Shown: positions 7,001 to 15,889, counted from the first letter of the stretch. The stretch is DNA of 23,377 bases from JBIOJM01 sp044450785 (GCA_044450785.1 JBIOJM010000141.1:1-23377); one strand, 5' to 3'. Made by a program: numbers and translations. The notes: a model not told the origin generated them from the sequence alone.

Positions 7001-7384
7001 ATGATGACCGACAGCCACGAGGTCACGATCCGGGTGCGCTACGCGGAAACGGATCGAATGGGGCTCTTGCACCATTCGAACTATTTCGTCTACTTCGAGA
7101 TGGCCCGGACCGAGATGCTCCGCCAGAGTGGGCACTCGTATCGGGAGATCGAGGACGCGGGGCATTTCCTGGTGATCGTGGAGATCGGCTGCAAGTTCAA
7201 GCGGCCCGCTTACTACGACGACGTCTTGACGGTGCGGACGACGGTGGCGAGAGTGACGCACGTCAAGATTGTTCATCATTACGAGGTCTTGCGTGACGGC
7301 CTCGTGGTGGCCGAGGGCCACTCAACGCTCGCGTGCGTCGATCGCGAGGGCCGGCCCCAGGCCTTGCCGGAAATCCTGAGGTAG
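7001..7384 (+). CDS. Hotdog-fold acyl-CoA thioesterase (YbgC/4HBT-like)
   Basis: A 127-aa protein with the typical N-terminal motif VRYAETDRMGLLHHSNYFVYFE, whose aspartate (Asp18) is the catalytic residue of the 4-hydroxybenzoyl-CoA/YbgC thioesterase group, followed by a hotdog core. It should hydrolyse an acyl-CoA or acyl-carrier thioester in the cytoplasm. Length is normal for the family. The frame is open upstream into the phosphatase gene, but the start is placed at the first of two ATGs (7001, 7004), with AGGAAG at 6988-6993 as ribosome-binding site. It is the last gene of the plus-strand run and is convergent with the beta-lactamase-like gene. Confidence 0.9.
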   Translation: MMTDSHEVTIRVRYAETDRMGLLHHSNYFVYFEMARTEMLRQSGHSYREIEDAGHFLVIVEIGCKFKRPAYYDDVLTVRTTVARVTHVKIVHHYEVLRDGLVVAEGHSTLACVDREGRPQALPEILR

Positions 7385-7409
7385 CCGCCGGCGGGCTCAA
7401 GGCCGGCGG
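7385..7409. terminator. Hairpin between convergent genes
   Basis: CCGCCGGC (7385-7392) and GCCGGCGG (7402-7409) pair perfectly over 8 bp, directly after the thioesterase stop and over the last codons of the opposing gene. There is no U-tract, so bidirectional termination is plausible but unproven. Confidence 0.4.
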
Positions 7410-8395
7410 TCGTCCGGCTTCTTGGCCCGCGAATCGGGGGCGGCGTGCTGATCGAAATGGTCGTAAACGGCCCGGGCGATCTCGGCGCAGAGACGGTTGC
7501 CGGCGTTGTCGGGGACCCATCGCTTGTCTTCGTTCTCGCAAGAGAGGACGCAGAGCGCAACCGGCCCGGCCGGCCATTCGATGATCCCGGCCGCCGTGCG
7601 GGTCTCGGCGAGACTGCCGGTCTTGAAGGCGATCTTGGTCTGGGGCGGCAGAAACCGGGGGAACTTGTCCTTGTCCTCGCACGCGCGGAGATGCTCGAGC
7701 ATCTCTTCGCAGGCCTGCGGGCTCACGAGCTGCCGCCGATGGAGGGCTTCGCACAGCCGGACCATTTCCTCGGCCGTCGTGCTTCCCAGGCCGAATTCCT
7801 TGCTGCGCTCCGGAAAGACGGACGTATCGCGGCGAAAAACCTTGGAATGGATCTTGGTGTTGGGATAGCCCAGCTTTTCCATTGTCGCCGCGGTGGCGCC
7901 GATGCCGGCCGCGTCCAGGACCAGGTTTGTCGCGGTGTTGTCCGAAAACGCGATCATGAGCCGGACGGCGTCCCGCAGCGTGAACCTGGCCCCGGCCGTG
8001 AAGTGGTTGGTGAGGATCCCCGAGCCACCTACCTTGTCTTGCTGCTTGAGGATGACCACGGCATTCATGTCGAGCTTCTTGGCGGCGGCCTGGCGGTAGA
8101 CCTCGACCATGACCGGAAACTTGATCAAGCTCGCCGTCGGCATGACGACACCCGCCTCGTAACGAAACGACTCTCCGGTCCCCAGATGCTTGACCGCCAC
8201 GGCAACCTTTCCCTTATGCGCCCGGATCAAGGGCATGATCCGCGACTCGAGAGTCGCCGATCCGCCCGTCTTGGGCTCGTCCGCCCGCAGAGGACATGAG
8301 GCAGGGAGCGCGAGCCCGTAGATCAGCAAGAGCAGCGATTGCACGGCAGTCGAGCCGTGCGGGAAGACTCGGGATTCGGTGCGGAAGTCGGCCAT
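7397..8395 (-). CDS. Secreted class A beta-lactamase-like serine hydrolase
   Basis: A 332-aa protein of the penicillin-binding/beta-lactamase superfamily. A signal peptide (hydrophobic at about residues 19-30, cleavage near LRADE) sends it to the periplasm. The three active-site motifs are present at class A spacing: SLIK (Ser89, Lys92), SDN (151-153) and KTG (258-260). The omega-loop ExxLN motif carrying the deacylating glutamate of true class A beta-lactamases is not seen; the region reads FRRDTSVFPERSKEFG. Hydrolysis of beta-lactams is therefore doubtful, and a role on peptidoglycan peptides or another ester/amide is equally possible. The start is ATG 8395 with a weak ribosome-binding site. 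The 5' flank is filled by repeat elements. Confidence 0.85.
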   Translation of the reverse strand: MADFRTESRVFPHGSTAVQSLLLLIYGLALPASCPLRADEPKTGGSATLESRIMPLIRAHKGKVAVAVKHLGTGESFRYEAGVVMPTASLIKFPVMVEVYRQAAAKKLDMNAVVILKQQDKVGGSGILTNHFTAGARFTLRDAVRLMIAFSDNTATNLVLDAAGIGATAATMEKLGYPNTKIHSKVFRRDTSVFPERSKEFGLGSTTAEEMVRLCEALHRRQLVSPQACEEMLEHLRACEDKDKFPRFLPPQTKIAFKTGSLAETRTAAGIIEWPAGPVALCVLSCENEDKRWVPDNAGNRLCAEIARAVYDHFDQHAAPDSRAKKPDDRRP

Positions 8396-8426
8396 GGTCG
8401 TTTGCTCGCGGAGTTGTCGCCCTCAT

Positions 8427-8572
8427 GGAACAGGTCGGAAATAACTTCCCGATTAAGATCCTCCGGTTTTCCGGGTGCCACTGGCTCTGCCAGTGCCCGC
8501 CCAAGCATGGGGACACTGGCATAGCCAGTGGCACACAAATACGAAGTCGGGAAGTTATTTCGGGCCCGTTCC
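8427..8572. repeat. 146-bp nested palindromic element, copy B
   Basis: Same length and orientation as the element at 35-180, about 95% identical, with the central part entirely conserved and the differences concentrated near the arms. Outer arms 8427-8452 and 8547-8572 pair at 23 of 26; inner arms 8475-8495 and 8514-8534 pair at 20 of 21. It lies 31 bases upstream of the beta-lactamase-like start and so occupies that gene's promoter region. Confidence 0.88.
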
Positions 8573-8574
8573 TT

Positions 8575-8667
8575 AGAAACGAAAACAAAATGAACTCGAA
8601 GGCGATGAATTTCAGCCAATGTGCCCCGGTTTCAGCCGAGGTGCCTCATTATTGTTTTCGTTTCTTA
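8575..8667. repeat. Inverted-repeat element next to copy B
   Basis: AGAAACGAAAACAA (8575-8588) is matched by its exact reverse complement at 8652-8665, and the pairing continues inward with a one-base gap. Inside are two direct repeats, 8610-8625 and 8630-8645, identical at 14 of 16 positions (TTTCAGCC...TGCC). The element is AT-rich at its ends, unlike its surroundings. It ends 14 bases before the stop of the HEAT gene and could act as that gene's terminator on the minus strand. Confidence 0.7.
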
Positions 8668-8681
8668 GTGTCGATTCCTGG

Positions 8682-11600
8682 CTAATTCTCGCTCTCGACG
8701 CCGGGGGAATCAAGTGTCGGTGCAATGTTCCGGATCGCCTGGTCGATGGCCACGCGCAATTCGGAACCCGGATCCGTCCGGGCGCGAATCAGGTCGGGAA
8801 TCGCCGCGTCGGCCTGGGGCCCCAGCGCGCCCAGCGCAATTGCCGCGGTCGATCGCCGGTCCACGTCGGGATCGCGAAGCATGTCGATCAAGACCGAAAC
8901 GGCCTCCGCCGGATCGAGTTGTTGAAGCGCCTCGATGGCGGAGGTTGACGGTTCTCCAGGTCGGTCGCACTTGATGGCGTCGATGAGCGCAGGCACCGCC
9001 GCGGCTGCGGCGGGGCCGATCCGGCCGAGAGCCATCGCGGCCCCGTCCCGAACACGCGGATCGGGGTCGGACAGCCTTTTGATCAAGTCGGGTACGGCTC
9101 CGCGGGCCTCCGCGCCGAAATTGCCGAGGGCCGCGGCGGCGGCCACCGCCAGCGGCACGGAATTCGTGCCCGGCGCCCACTCTTGCCCCAGCACGCCGGG
9201 CACCATTTCGTTCGAGCACAACGCCTCGGTCAGTGCAGGTACGGCCACCCTGGCTTCCCGTCCGATCACCCCAAGCGCCGAGACCGCATGAAGCCGGATG
9301 AGTCCATCGCTATCGTGGAAAGCGTCGATCAGGGCAAGCACGTCCGCGGCCGACTCGCATGGGGAGCCCTCGAGCGCCTGGATCGCCGCGAGTCGAAGCA
9401 TTTCGCCGTCAGCCTTTCCCGACGACCAGCCACCTCCGCCACCATCCTTGTCCCATAACATCACGTGGATGCTGGCACCTCGACGGACGCGCGTGGTTCG
9501 GTCCCGCACCATCTCGATCAGGCTGTCGATGACCTTCGGATCGGTCGGACGGAGTCGTCCCAGGGCCCGGGCCGCGGCCCAGCGCACCTGTGTGTCGGGG
9601 TCATGCAATGCGGACGAGAGCGCGCTCACGGCCTGGGCCTTGAGAGGTCGCCCACACGCTTGATTGTCTACCTCGGCCAGTTCAAGCTCCTGGGTCGGGT
9701 CGACCTCGACAGCCTCGTCGTCGGGCAGGTCGTCGGCAAACTCGGCGAGAACGAACGCGGTCGACGTTCGAACATCCGCGTCAGGGTCCTTCAATCCCTT
9801 TACAATCAGCGGGATGGCCGAAATCTTGAACAATTCGGCGAATGACTCCATCTCGAACGGGTCGATGTGCCGGGCCGCGCTCAGGAACGAATCGACGAGC
9901 ACGCTCTGCTCCTCTTCGGTCACGGCGATCAGCTTGAATGCGGAGAGCCGAACCGCGGGGTCATCGTCATGGAGCAGCGAAAGCAACGTGGGCCGCACGT
10001 CGCATGCAACGGGTCGGAAAACATCCTTGTTCTCGGTCTGGTCGGATTCGTCGAAGCCGAAGCTGCGATCCAATACCCTGAGAACCCCGACACGGATCGG
10101 TCGAGGGGTCCGGGGGTCGACCAGCCTTTTGATCATCGGCACGAGCACATCCTTCGAGACCATCTGGAGGAGGCAGACGGCGGTCCAGTGGTCTGGCCCG
10201 TCCGGGATGGCCAGTCGGTCGAGTAACCGGCGGACCATCTCCGCCTTCGCGTCTCCGCCGATGGCAGCGAGCGCTGTCGCCGCCGGGCCCGAGATCGACA
10301 AGCTGTAGTCGGGCTTCCCCACCGGATCGATGAGGAGATCGAGCAATGCGGGGGCGGCGTCGATGGCTCCCGGTCCGAAACGACCGAGGGATAAAGCGGC
10401 GGCAGCGCGGACGATCGCCGAGTCGTCCTTGAGCCGGGCCGTCAGATGGGATATCGAGCCGGCGGTTTCGCGTTCGAATTCAGACATTTGGCCCGCCGCG
10501 GCGGCACGGACGCGGGGGTCCGGATCGGACAGGGCCTCCCGCGGCCCCCGATAGGTCCGGGACGGCGTCAGCCGCCGGTCCCATCCATCGAGTACCCACT
10601 TCCAGCTTCCCGACTCGGCCAGCTTGCGGGCCGCCGCCGCCCGGACGTCCGGGTTCCCGTCCTCGATCGCTTCGACGAGCGCGATGATGACTCCGGTCGA
10701 GTGCATGTCCTTGTGGACAATCGCCTCTGCCGCAGCCAAACGGACCCGATCGTCAACGTCTTTCAGGAGACCCGCACGTGCCTCGCGTGAGATCTCCAGG
10801 TCGTTGAACCGAACCAGCGCGCGGAGGGCCGCGACCCGGACCTGGGCCTCGGGGTCGCGAAGCAGCCGGACGAGCTCGGGTCCCGGCTTTCCCGAGTCGT
10901 TGCCGACTTCGCCGGACGCGGCAGCCCCGGCGGCCCGCACTCTCGCGTCGGCGTCCCGCAGCGCGATCGTCAGATAAAGAATCACTCGCCCATCCACCGA
11001 ATTCCCCGACGCGTGAACCGACGTGCCAATCCGGCCCAGGTTCTCAGCCGCCCTGGCCCGGAAGGCAGGGTCGGAATCCTTCAGTTTCGCGATCAAGGGC
11101 AGGATGCATTCTCGTCCTCCCAGACCCATCCGGCCCAGCGCGTCGGCGGCCTCGAAGCGAACGTGCGGATCATTGAGCAGTACCACCAGCCGCGGCACGG
11201 CCGCCCGAGCAGCCGGCTTCATGAACCCGAACACACGAATCGCCCGGGCACGCCGATCGGGATCGGGCTGGTCGACCTCCTCTAGCAGCGGCGCAACCGC
11301 GGGCTTACCGATCCCGGCCAGGGCGGCAACGACGCCCGCCGGCTCCGTCTCGCCTCGCCCGCAATCGCCGTCGTCCGGCCCGTGCTGGGGCAGCCATGGG
11401 TCCTGGAAAGCAGATCCATTGCGCAGCGCCTCGAGCAAAACGGGAAGTGCGGGCGCAGCATCCGGGCCCATGCCGGCCAGTGCCCCGGCCGCGCCCCCGC
11501 GGATGCGCGGGTCGCCGTCTCGCAACGCGCGGGTCAGTGGGACGATCGCTCGTTGGCCGATTCCAGCCAGGGTCGCCGCGACCTTTGCACGCGTCGATCG

Positions 11601-12251
11601 GTCTGGCGTTCCCAGCGCTCCGATCAGAGCTGGGACGAGCGCCTCGGCAACCACGATTCGTTCCTTCAAGCACGGGTTGAGCCTGTTCGCCACCAATTCT
11701 CGTATCGTCGGATCCCGATCGCTCAGAAGCTCGGCAAGGGCCGGTACAGCCGGCGCGCCGATTTGACCGAGGGCGAACATCGCCTTGTGGTTACGCCGCG
11801 CCGGATCGGCGCGCATGCTCCGGACGAGGGCCGGAATCGCCCCCTTCGCCGCGGTGCCCATCGACCCCAGTGCCGACGCGGCCGAGTCGCGAACGTTCCG
11901 ATCGCGGTCCTGCAGGGCCGCGGCCAGCGCAGGGACGGCGTCCTTCGCCGCCGGCCCGATGTTTCCCAGGACCCCGGCCACTTTGGCACGCGTCTTCGCG
12001 TCGGGGTCGCGGAGCGCGGGGATCAACACTGTGAACGCCGGCGCCGCCAGCTCGCCCCGCCGAGCTAACCAATCGAGTGCGCGCAGCCGTGCCTCCGGCG
12101 TTCCTTTCTTCCACTCATCGAGTGCCTCGACCGTCTGGCGGTCCGGAGATTGATCCGGCTGCCCGCCGGCCTCGCCGCGGGCAACGCCGAAAGACACGAT
12201 TGCCCAGGCGAAGAGGGCCAGGACAATCCGGACGCGACCGGTCGCGGACAT
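8682..12251 (-). CDS. Secreted giant HEAT-repeat protein
   Basis: An 1189-aa protein composed almost wholly of HEAT/PBS-lyase-type repeats of about 30-40 residues. Recurrent units read like ALRDPDAKTRAKVAGVLGNIG and LQDRDRNVRDSAASALGSMG. The N-terminus (MSATGRVRIVLALFAWAIVSFGVARGEAG) is a clear signal peptide, so the solenoid lies in the periplasm or outside the cell. Two non-repeat insertions stand out: an acidic one (DDEAVEVDPTQELELAEVD) and a Gly-rich one (WDKDGGGGGWSSGKADG). HEAT solenoids are binding scaffolds; no enzymatic motif was seen and the partner is unknown. The start is ATG 12251 with a strong GAGGAGG ribosome-binding site nine bases upstream. It is divergent from the amidase across 283 bases. 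Confidence 0.92.
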   Translation of the reverse strand: MSATGRVRIVLALFAWAIVSFGVARGEAGGQPDQSPDRQTVEALDEWKKGTPEARLRALDWLARRGELAAPAFTVLIPALRDPDAKTRAKVAGVLGNIGPAAKDAVPALAAALQDRDRNVRDSAASALGSMGTAAKGAIPALVRSMRADPARRNHKAMFALGQIGAPAVPALAELLSDRDPTIRELVANRLNPCLKERIVVAEALVPALIGALGTPDRSTRAKVAATLAGIGQRAIVPLTRALRDGDPRIRGGAAGALAGMGPDAAPALPVLLEALRNGSAFQDPWLPQHGPDDGDCGRGETEPAGVVAALAGIGKPAVAPLLEEVDQPDPDRRARAIRVFGFMKPAARAAVPRLVVLLNDPHVRFEAADALGRMGLGGRECILPLIAKLKDSDPAFRARAAENLGRIGTSVHASGNSVDGRVILYLTIALRDADARVRAAGAAASGEVGNDSGKPGPELVRLLRDPEAQVRVAALRALVRFNDLEISREARAGLLKDVDDRVRLAAAEAIVHKDMHSTGVIIALVEAIEDGNPDVRAAAARKLAESGSWKWVLDGWDRRLTPSRTYRGPREALSDPDPRVRAAAAGQMSEFERETAGSISHLTARLKDDSAIVRAAAALSLGRFGPGAIDAAPALLDLLIDPVGKPDYSLSISGPAATALAAIGGDAKAEMVRRLLDRLAIPDGPDHWTAVCLLQMVSKDVLVPMIKRLVDPRTPRPIRVGVLRVLDRSFGFDESDQTENKDVFRPVACDVRPTLLSLLHDDDPAVRLSAFKLIAVTEEEQSVLVDSFLSAARHIDPFEMESFAELFKISAIPLIVKGLKDPDADVRTSTAFVLAEFADDLPDDEAVEVDPTQELELAEVDNQACGRPLKAQAVSALSSALHDPDTQVRWAAARALGRLRPTDPKVIDSLIEMVRDRTTRVRRGASIHVMLWDKDGGGGGWSSGKADGEMLRLAAIQALEGSPCESAADVLALIDAFHDSDGLIRLHAVSALGVIGREARVAVPALTEALCSNEMVPGVLGQEWAPGTNSVPLAVAAAAALGNFGAEARGAVPDLIKRLSDPDPRVRDGAAMALGRIGPAAAAAVPALIDAIKCDRPGEPSTSAIEALQQLDPAEAVSVLIDMLRDPDVDRRSTAAIALGALGPQADAAIPDLIRARTDPGSELRVAIDQAIRNIAPTLDSPGVESEN

Positions 12252-12534
12252 TGGTTCATGCCTCCTCGATCCCTCGGACCTGATCTCCGGCGAGACCAGC
12301 GACCTCCTCTGTCATAGACTACGAAGCCCAAACCATTCTTATTCGATCGACGGGACACGCTCGTGAGCGCCCGACGATCGACTCACCGCGCGGGAACGCG
12401 AAAATCAGGCGAACTCGTCGAGGTCCAGGGATTCAAGTTCGAGATGGATTCACGCCGGGACTCCGTGGATAATCAAGAACGTGTGCCGCCCAGGTCGTTT
12501 GTCCCCCGAGCCCGATCAATCAACGAGTCCACCC

Positions 12535-14052
12535 ATGAAAAACCTGCTGTTCCTGGTCCTCGGTCTCTGCGTCGTGGCCAGCGGAGACGAACCGCCGGCC
12601 AGGATCGGGGAAAAGCTGGCGCGGCGCGGCGACGAGATCATGGTCTGCGGGCAGCTCTATCACACCACCACGCGGGTCGTGTTGTGGACCGATCCCGGCG
12701 GTTACGACGCATACCGGGTCGGGCCCCGGTTCGCGCCGCTCGATCCTGCGCCGGCGGCGGCTGAAAAATCGGCTTCGCGCCGCCCCGTCCGCTACGGAAT
12801 GCGGTCGAAGGAGTTATCCCGCGAGGAACGGGAAAGAGTACGCGGCGGCGGCTGGGACCTGCCGTTGCTGACGCGGGTGGTCGATCAATTCGTGATCCAC
12901 TTCGATGCCACGGGCACCAGCCGGCGCTGCTTTGAGGTCCTTCAGGACCGGCGCGGACTCAGCGTTCATTTCATGCTTGATCTCGACGGGACGATCTACC
13001 AGACCCTCGACGTGAAAGAGGCGGCCTGGCATGCGACGATCGCGAATGGGCGTTCGATTGGCATCGAGATCGCCAATATCGGCGCACATCCCCTGGACGC
13101 TCCCGACCCTCTGGACCGTTGGTATCGGCCCGACGCGGAAGGCCGGATCCGCGTCGCGGACCCCGAGTCGGTGCAATCCGCCGGTCCCAAAGCCGGCGGG
13201 GCCGTCCTGCAACCGTTGCGCAACGAGTTAATCGTCGGTACGATCCAGGGGACGAGGCTCAAGCAGTACGACTTCACGCCGCAGCAGTACGACGCTCTCG
13301 CGCGGCTGACCGCGACGCTGTGCACGCTCTTCCCCAAGATCCGGTGCGACTATCCGCGCGACGAGCGCGGATCTTTGCTAACGCACAAGCTGCCGGACGC
13401 CGACTTCGTGCGCTATCGAGGCATCCTGGGTCACTATCATGTGCAAAGCAACAAGGTCGACCCGGGGCCGGCATTTCAGTGGGACCGACTGATCGAGTCG
13501 ACGAGAAAACTGATGCTAGGGAGCCAGCCCAGCAACACTCGTGGCCGGCCGGCGGCGCTTGGCGTTGGCCGGCTCCGGGAGGTCCAGTGGACTGGCCACC
13601 ACGCGATCCCCGGCCTGGATGCCGCTGACGACTTCCGCGTAACGCGAGTCGCTGAGGCCGAGCTCGATCTTCCGCCAGCTCCAAGGATTCTTTCCGGCTT
13701 CGGCGAGGGGGCGGTCATAAAGCGCCACGTAGGCTTCCGCGCCGACCCACCGGATCGATTCGAGTGGGACCCGGGTGACGGCGCGGCGCACATCGATGTT
13801 GAAGACGACCTGGGCACTGAGACCGGGACGAAGGTCGTCGAATTCGTCGATGATGTCGACGTTCGCGTAGTAGATTTTCACGTCCGAGGCATTGAGCGGC
13901 GTGTTGATCGCCGCGACCTGTTCCACGCGGCCTCGCAAGGCGCGCTCGGGATAGGCATCCACGACAATCTTGACCACTTGACCCGTATGGACCATGGCGA
14001 ACTTGGACTCGTTGATTCTCGCTTTCACGCGCATGTGCTTGGGGTCCGGTAA
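12535..14052 (+). CDS. N-acetylmuramoyl-L-alanine amidase (Amidase_2 type), 3' end runs antisense
   Basis: Cleaves the bond between N-acetylmuramic acid and L-alanine in peptidoglycan. The N-terminus is a signal peptide (MKNLLFLVLGLCVVASGDE). The amidase domain spans about residues 115-320: VIHFDATG holds the first zinc ligand His122, and LGHYHVQSNKVDPGPAF carries His300, Lys307 and Asp309 in the AmpD/AmiD arrangement. The domain ends at about residue 326. From residue 328 the frame continues for about 178 codons exactly opposite the adaptor gene and resembles no protein. A one-base shift would stop it at the TGA at 13511-13513. The true protein is therefore probably about 325 aa. The start is the ATG before the signal peptide; upstream in-frame codons are not protein-like. 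Confidence 0.82.
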   Translation: MKNLLFLVLGLCVVASGDEPPARIGEKLARRGDEIMVCGQLYHTTTRVVLWTDPGGYDAYRVGPRFAPLDPAPAAAEKSASRRPVRYGMRSKELSREERERVRGGGWDLPLLTRVVDQFVIHFDATGTSRRCFEVLQDRRGLSVHFMLDLDGTIYQTLDVKEAAWHATIANGRSIGIEIANIGAHPLDAPDPLDRWYRPDAEGRIRVADPESVQSAGPKAGGAVLQPLRNELIVGTIQGTRLKQYDFTPQQYDALARLTATLCTLFPKIRCDYPRDERGSLLTHKLPDADFVRYRGILGHYHVQSNKVDPGPAFQWDRLIESTRKLMLGSQPSNTRGRPAALGVGRLREVQWTGHHAIPGLDAADDFRVTRVAEAELDLPPAPRILSGFGEGAVIKRHVGFRADPPDRFEWDPGDGAAHIDVEDDLGTETGTKVVEFVDDVDVRVVDFHVRGIERRVDRRDLFHAASQGALGIGIHDNLDHLTRMDHGELGLVDSRFHAHVLGVR

Positions 14053-15501
14053 ATTGAAGATCGGCTGATCCTGACGGACAGTGACCCCTTGATCGATCTG
14101 CGCGGTGACCTGTCCCCAGCGACTGGTTTCATTGGCGTAGACAACGATCCCATCGCGCGGCGCGAGAAGCGTGCAATTCTTGATGTTTTTCCTGATCCGC
14201 TTCAGCCGCTGTTCTTCGAGGCTGAACGACGCATCCTGCAAGAACTTGTCGGACTCGATCGCCCGCACGTTGGCCTCGAGCGACTTGAGGAGCTTGGGAC
14301 CGGTCTGCTTGGTGAGGCGCTCGATCATGTTGGTGGCCTCACCGAGAGCGATCTTCGCCTTCTCGAAAGCCAGCACGTCGCCTTTGACCTGGTTCGTGGT
14401 GCGGTAGCCTTTTTTCTGCATGTCCCGCGACCAGGCGGCGCCGCGCTCCAGCCGATCGCATTCGAGCTGACAGGTCTGCACGTACTGACGGATCAGTTGC
14501 ACGTCTTGGGGGTAGATACCGTCGCGGTATTCCCGCAGCGTGATCAGATTCACCTCGAGGATGGCGTTGGCCTGCTCGACATACGACTTCGCCTGAAGAT
14601 AACGGATGAGCTGGGCTTTTTCCTCGTCCTCGAACGCGGATGAGTCCAGTCTGCAGACGAAGTCGCCAGCCTTGACCTTGGAACCATCGGGAATGATGTC
14701 GACGATGGTGGTCGAGCCCAGCTTTTCGTCCTGCCCCCCCATGCCGCCACCACCTCTGCCACCGCGCCGGCCGCCACCGCCACGGCCACCGCCTTGCGGC
14801 TGGGTCTGCTTCTGGGTGGTTGTATCGGCGGCCTTCGCCGTCACAGGTCGCAAGGGGACGTGCAGGGCCACCGCATAGGTAAAACTCCTGATGACGGGTT
14901 TCGACCCGGCCGTTGTCGTGCCGGTCGAACCGGTGGACGAACCCGAGGAGCCCGTACTCCCAGCCGAGCCGGACCCTGACGGCGAGCTCGACGAAGCCGA
15001 TGCGCTCGTCCCGCCCGAGGAAGAGGTCCCGCCGGCCGTGCTGCCTCCCGCCTTCTTGGTGGTCTTGCTCTTGGCTGTCTTGGTGGGCGTCGCCGCTGCC
15101 GCCTGGCCGCCGCCGGCCCCGCCCGCCGCGGAACCTCCTTGGCCGCCGGCGCCTTGCCCCATGCCACCTCCGGCCCCTTTTCCGGATGCCGTGCCCTGAC
15201 TACCTCCGACCAATCCGAGCAGGGCTTCGACCTGGCAGCGGACGGTCGTGTTGTTGGCACTCTCGACCGATCCTGTCTCCACGACGGAAAGCTCGACGTC
15301 GCCTCGATCGATCTCGACGAACTCGACCTTTGTCTTCGACTCCTGCGCCAAGAGCGGCGGGCGATAACCGGCCTGCCACGCCCACGCCGCGCCCCCGATC
15401 GCCAGCAGGGCCGCTCCGATCTTCAAATACCCCCAGGGGCCTCGCCGAACCCGAGGAATGTCGATCGTGGCAAAGTCGATTCTGTCCGTTTCAGGCAACA
15501 T
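13516..15501 (-). CDS. HlyD/MacA-type periplasmic adaptor with large low-complexity insert
   Basis: A 661-aa membrane-fusion (adaptor) subunit of an efflux or export pump. It has a membrane anchor at about residues 26-42, the first lipoyl half (about 66-92), a coiled-coil hairpin (about 290-445), the second lipoyl half (LLAPRDGIVVYAN, about 445-456), then beta-barrel and membrane-proximal domains. The first lipoyl half is interrupted at about residues 98-260 by Gly-, Ser-, Thr- and Ala-rich sequence with a short ordered-looking island (SKPVIRSFTYAVALHVPLRP, 200-219) and a Gly/Arg stretch. Usual adaptors are 350-450 aa. No ABC gene is adjacent; a MacB-like pair lies about 5.6 kb away on the same strand and may be the partner. 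The start is ATG 15501. Confidence 0.9.
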   Translation of the reverse strand: MLPETDRIDFATIDIPRVRRGPWGYLKIGAALLAIGGAAWAWQAGYRPPLLAQESKTKVEFVEIDRGDVELSVVETGSVESANNTTVRCQVEALLGLVGGSQGTASGKGAGGGMGQGAGGQGGSAAGGAGGGQAAAATPTKTAKSKTTKKAGGSTAGGTSSSGGTSASASSSSPSGSGSAGSTGSSGSSTGSTGTTTAGSKPVIRSFTYAVALHVPLRPVTAKAADTTTQKQTQPQGGGRGGGGRRGGRGGGGMGGQDEKLGSTTIVDIIPDGSKVKAGDFVCRLDSSAFEDEEKAQLIRYLQAKSYVEQANAILEVNLITLREYRDGIYPQDVQLIRQYVQTCQLECDRLERGAAWSRDMQKKGYRTTNQVKGDVLAFEKAKIALGEATNMIERLTKQTGPKLLKSLEANVRAIESDKFLQDASFSLEEQRLKRIRKNIKNCTLLAPRDGIVVYANETSRWGQVTAQIDQGVTVRQDQPIFNLPDPKHMRVKARINESKFAMVHTGQVVKIVVDAYPERALRGRVEQVAAINTPLNASDVKIYYANVDIIDEFDDLRPGLSAQVVFNIDVRRAVTRVPLESIRWVGAEAYVALYDRPLAEAGKNPWSWRKIELGLSDSRYAEVVSGIQAGDRVVASPLDLPEPANAKRRRPATSVAGLAP

Positions 15502-15889
15502 GGTGAGCCCCGCGCGCGTGCTTGGTCAGCTTTGGCCGGCGAGCAACCCTCGACGGCGATCCAGACCTGATGAGAACAATCGTTCGAAAAGGTCTTGCGG
15601 TCGGATCGCGCCGAGAAGGCAAATCGCTCGCGTCGACAGGCGCCCGACCGCGGGTGAGCGAAAAGTGCTTCATTGCTTCAAGATACCGCCGACGACGCTG
15701 CATTCATTATTATCGGCAAAAGCCAGCGTGGGTCAATTCTCTGAAGAACTTCACTTTGGTGCGAGCATGGCGCACCCACGCGATCGCCTCCGATCCCGCT
15801 GTTTATTACAGCGACAAAACTCCGGGCCCCGGACCGCAAACACGCCCCCCGCGCCGCGGAAACTCGATTCACACCCCTCCGTAGAGCGG
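15502..15889. other. Intergenic region upstream of the adaptor gene
   Basis: This 388-bp gap lies between the adaptor start and the esterase stop, both on the minus strand. It is less GC-rich in its middle (about 15680-15760) than its flanks, which suits a promoter region, but I could not call a clean -35/-10 pair. A small hairpin (CGCTGT-TTATT-ACAGCG) sits at 15797-15813. No convincing coding frame was found. Confidence 0.5.

Noticed and set aside
7445..8299. 284-codon plus-strand open frame
   Set aside because: Antisense of the beta-lactamase-like gene, which has all its motifs on the other strand.
8323..8619. Minus-strand frame through copy B sharing peptides with one in copy A
   Set aside because: The shared peptide follows from DNA identity of the palindrome; no sign of selection on the protein could be shown.
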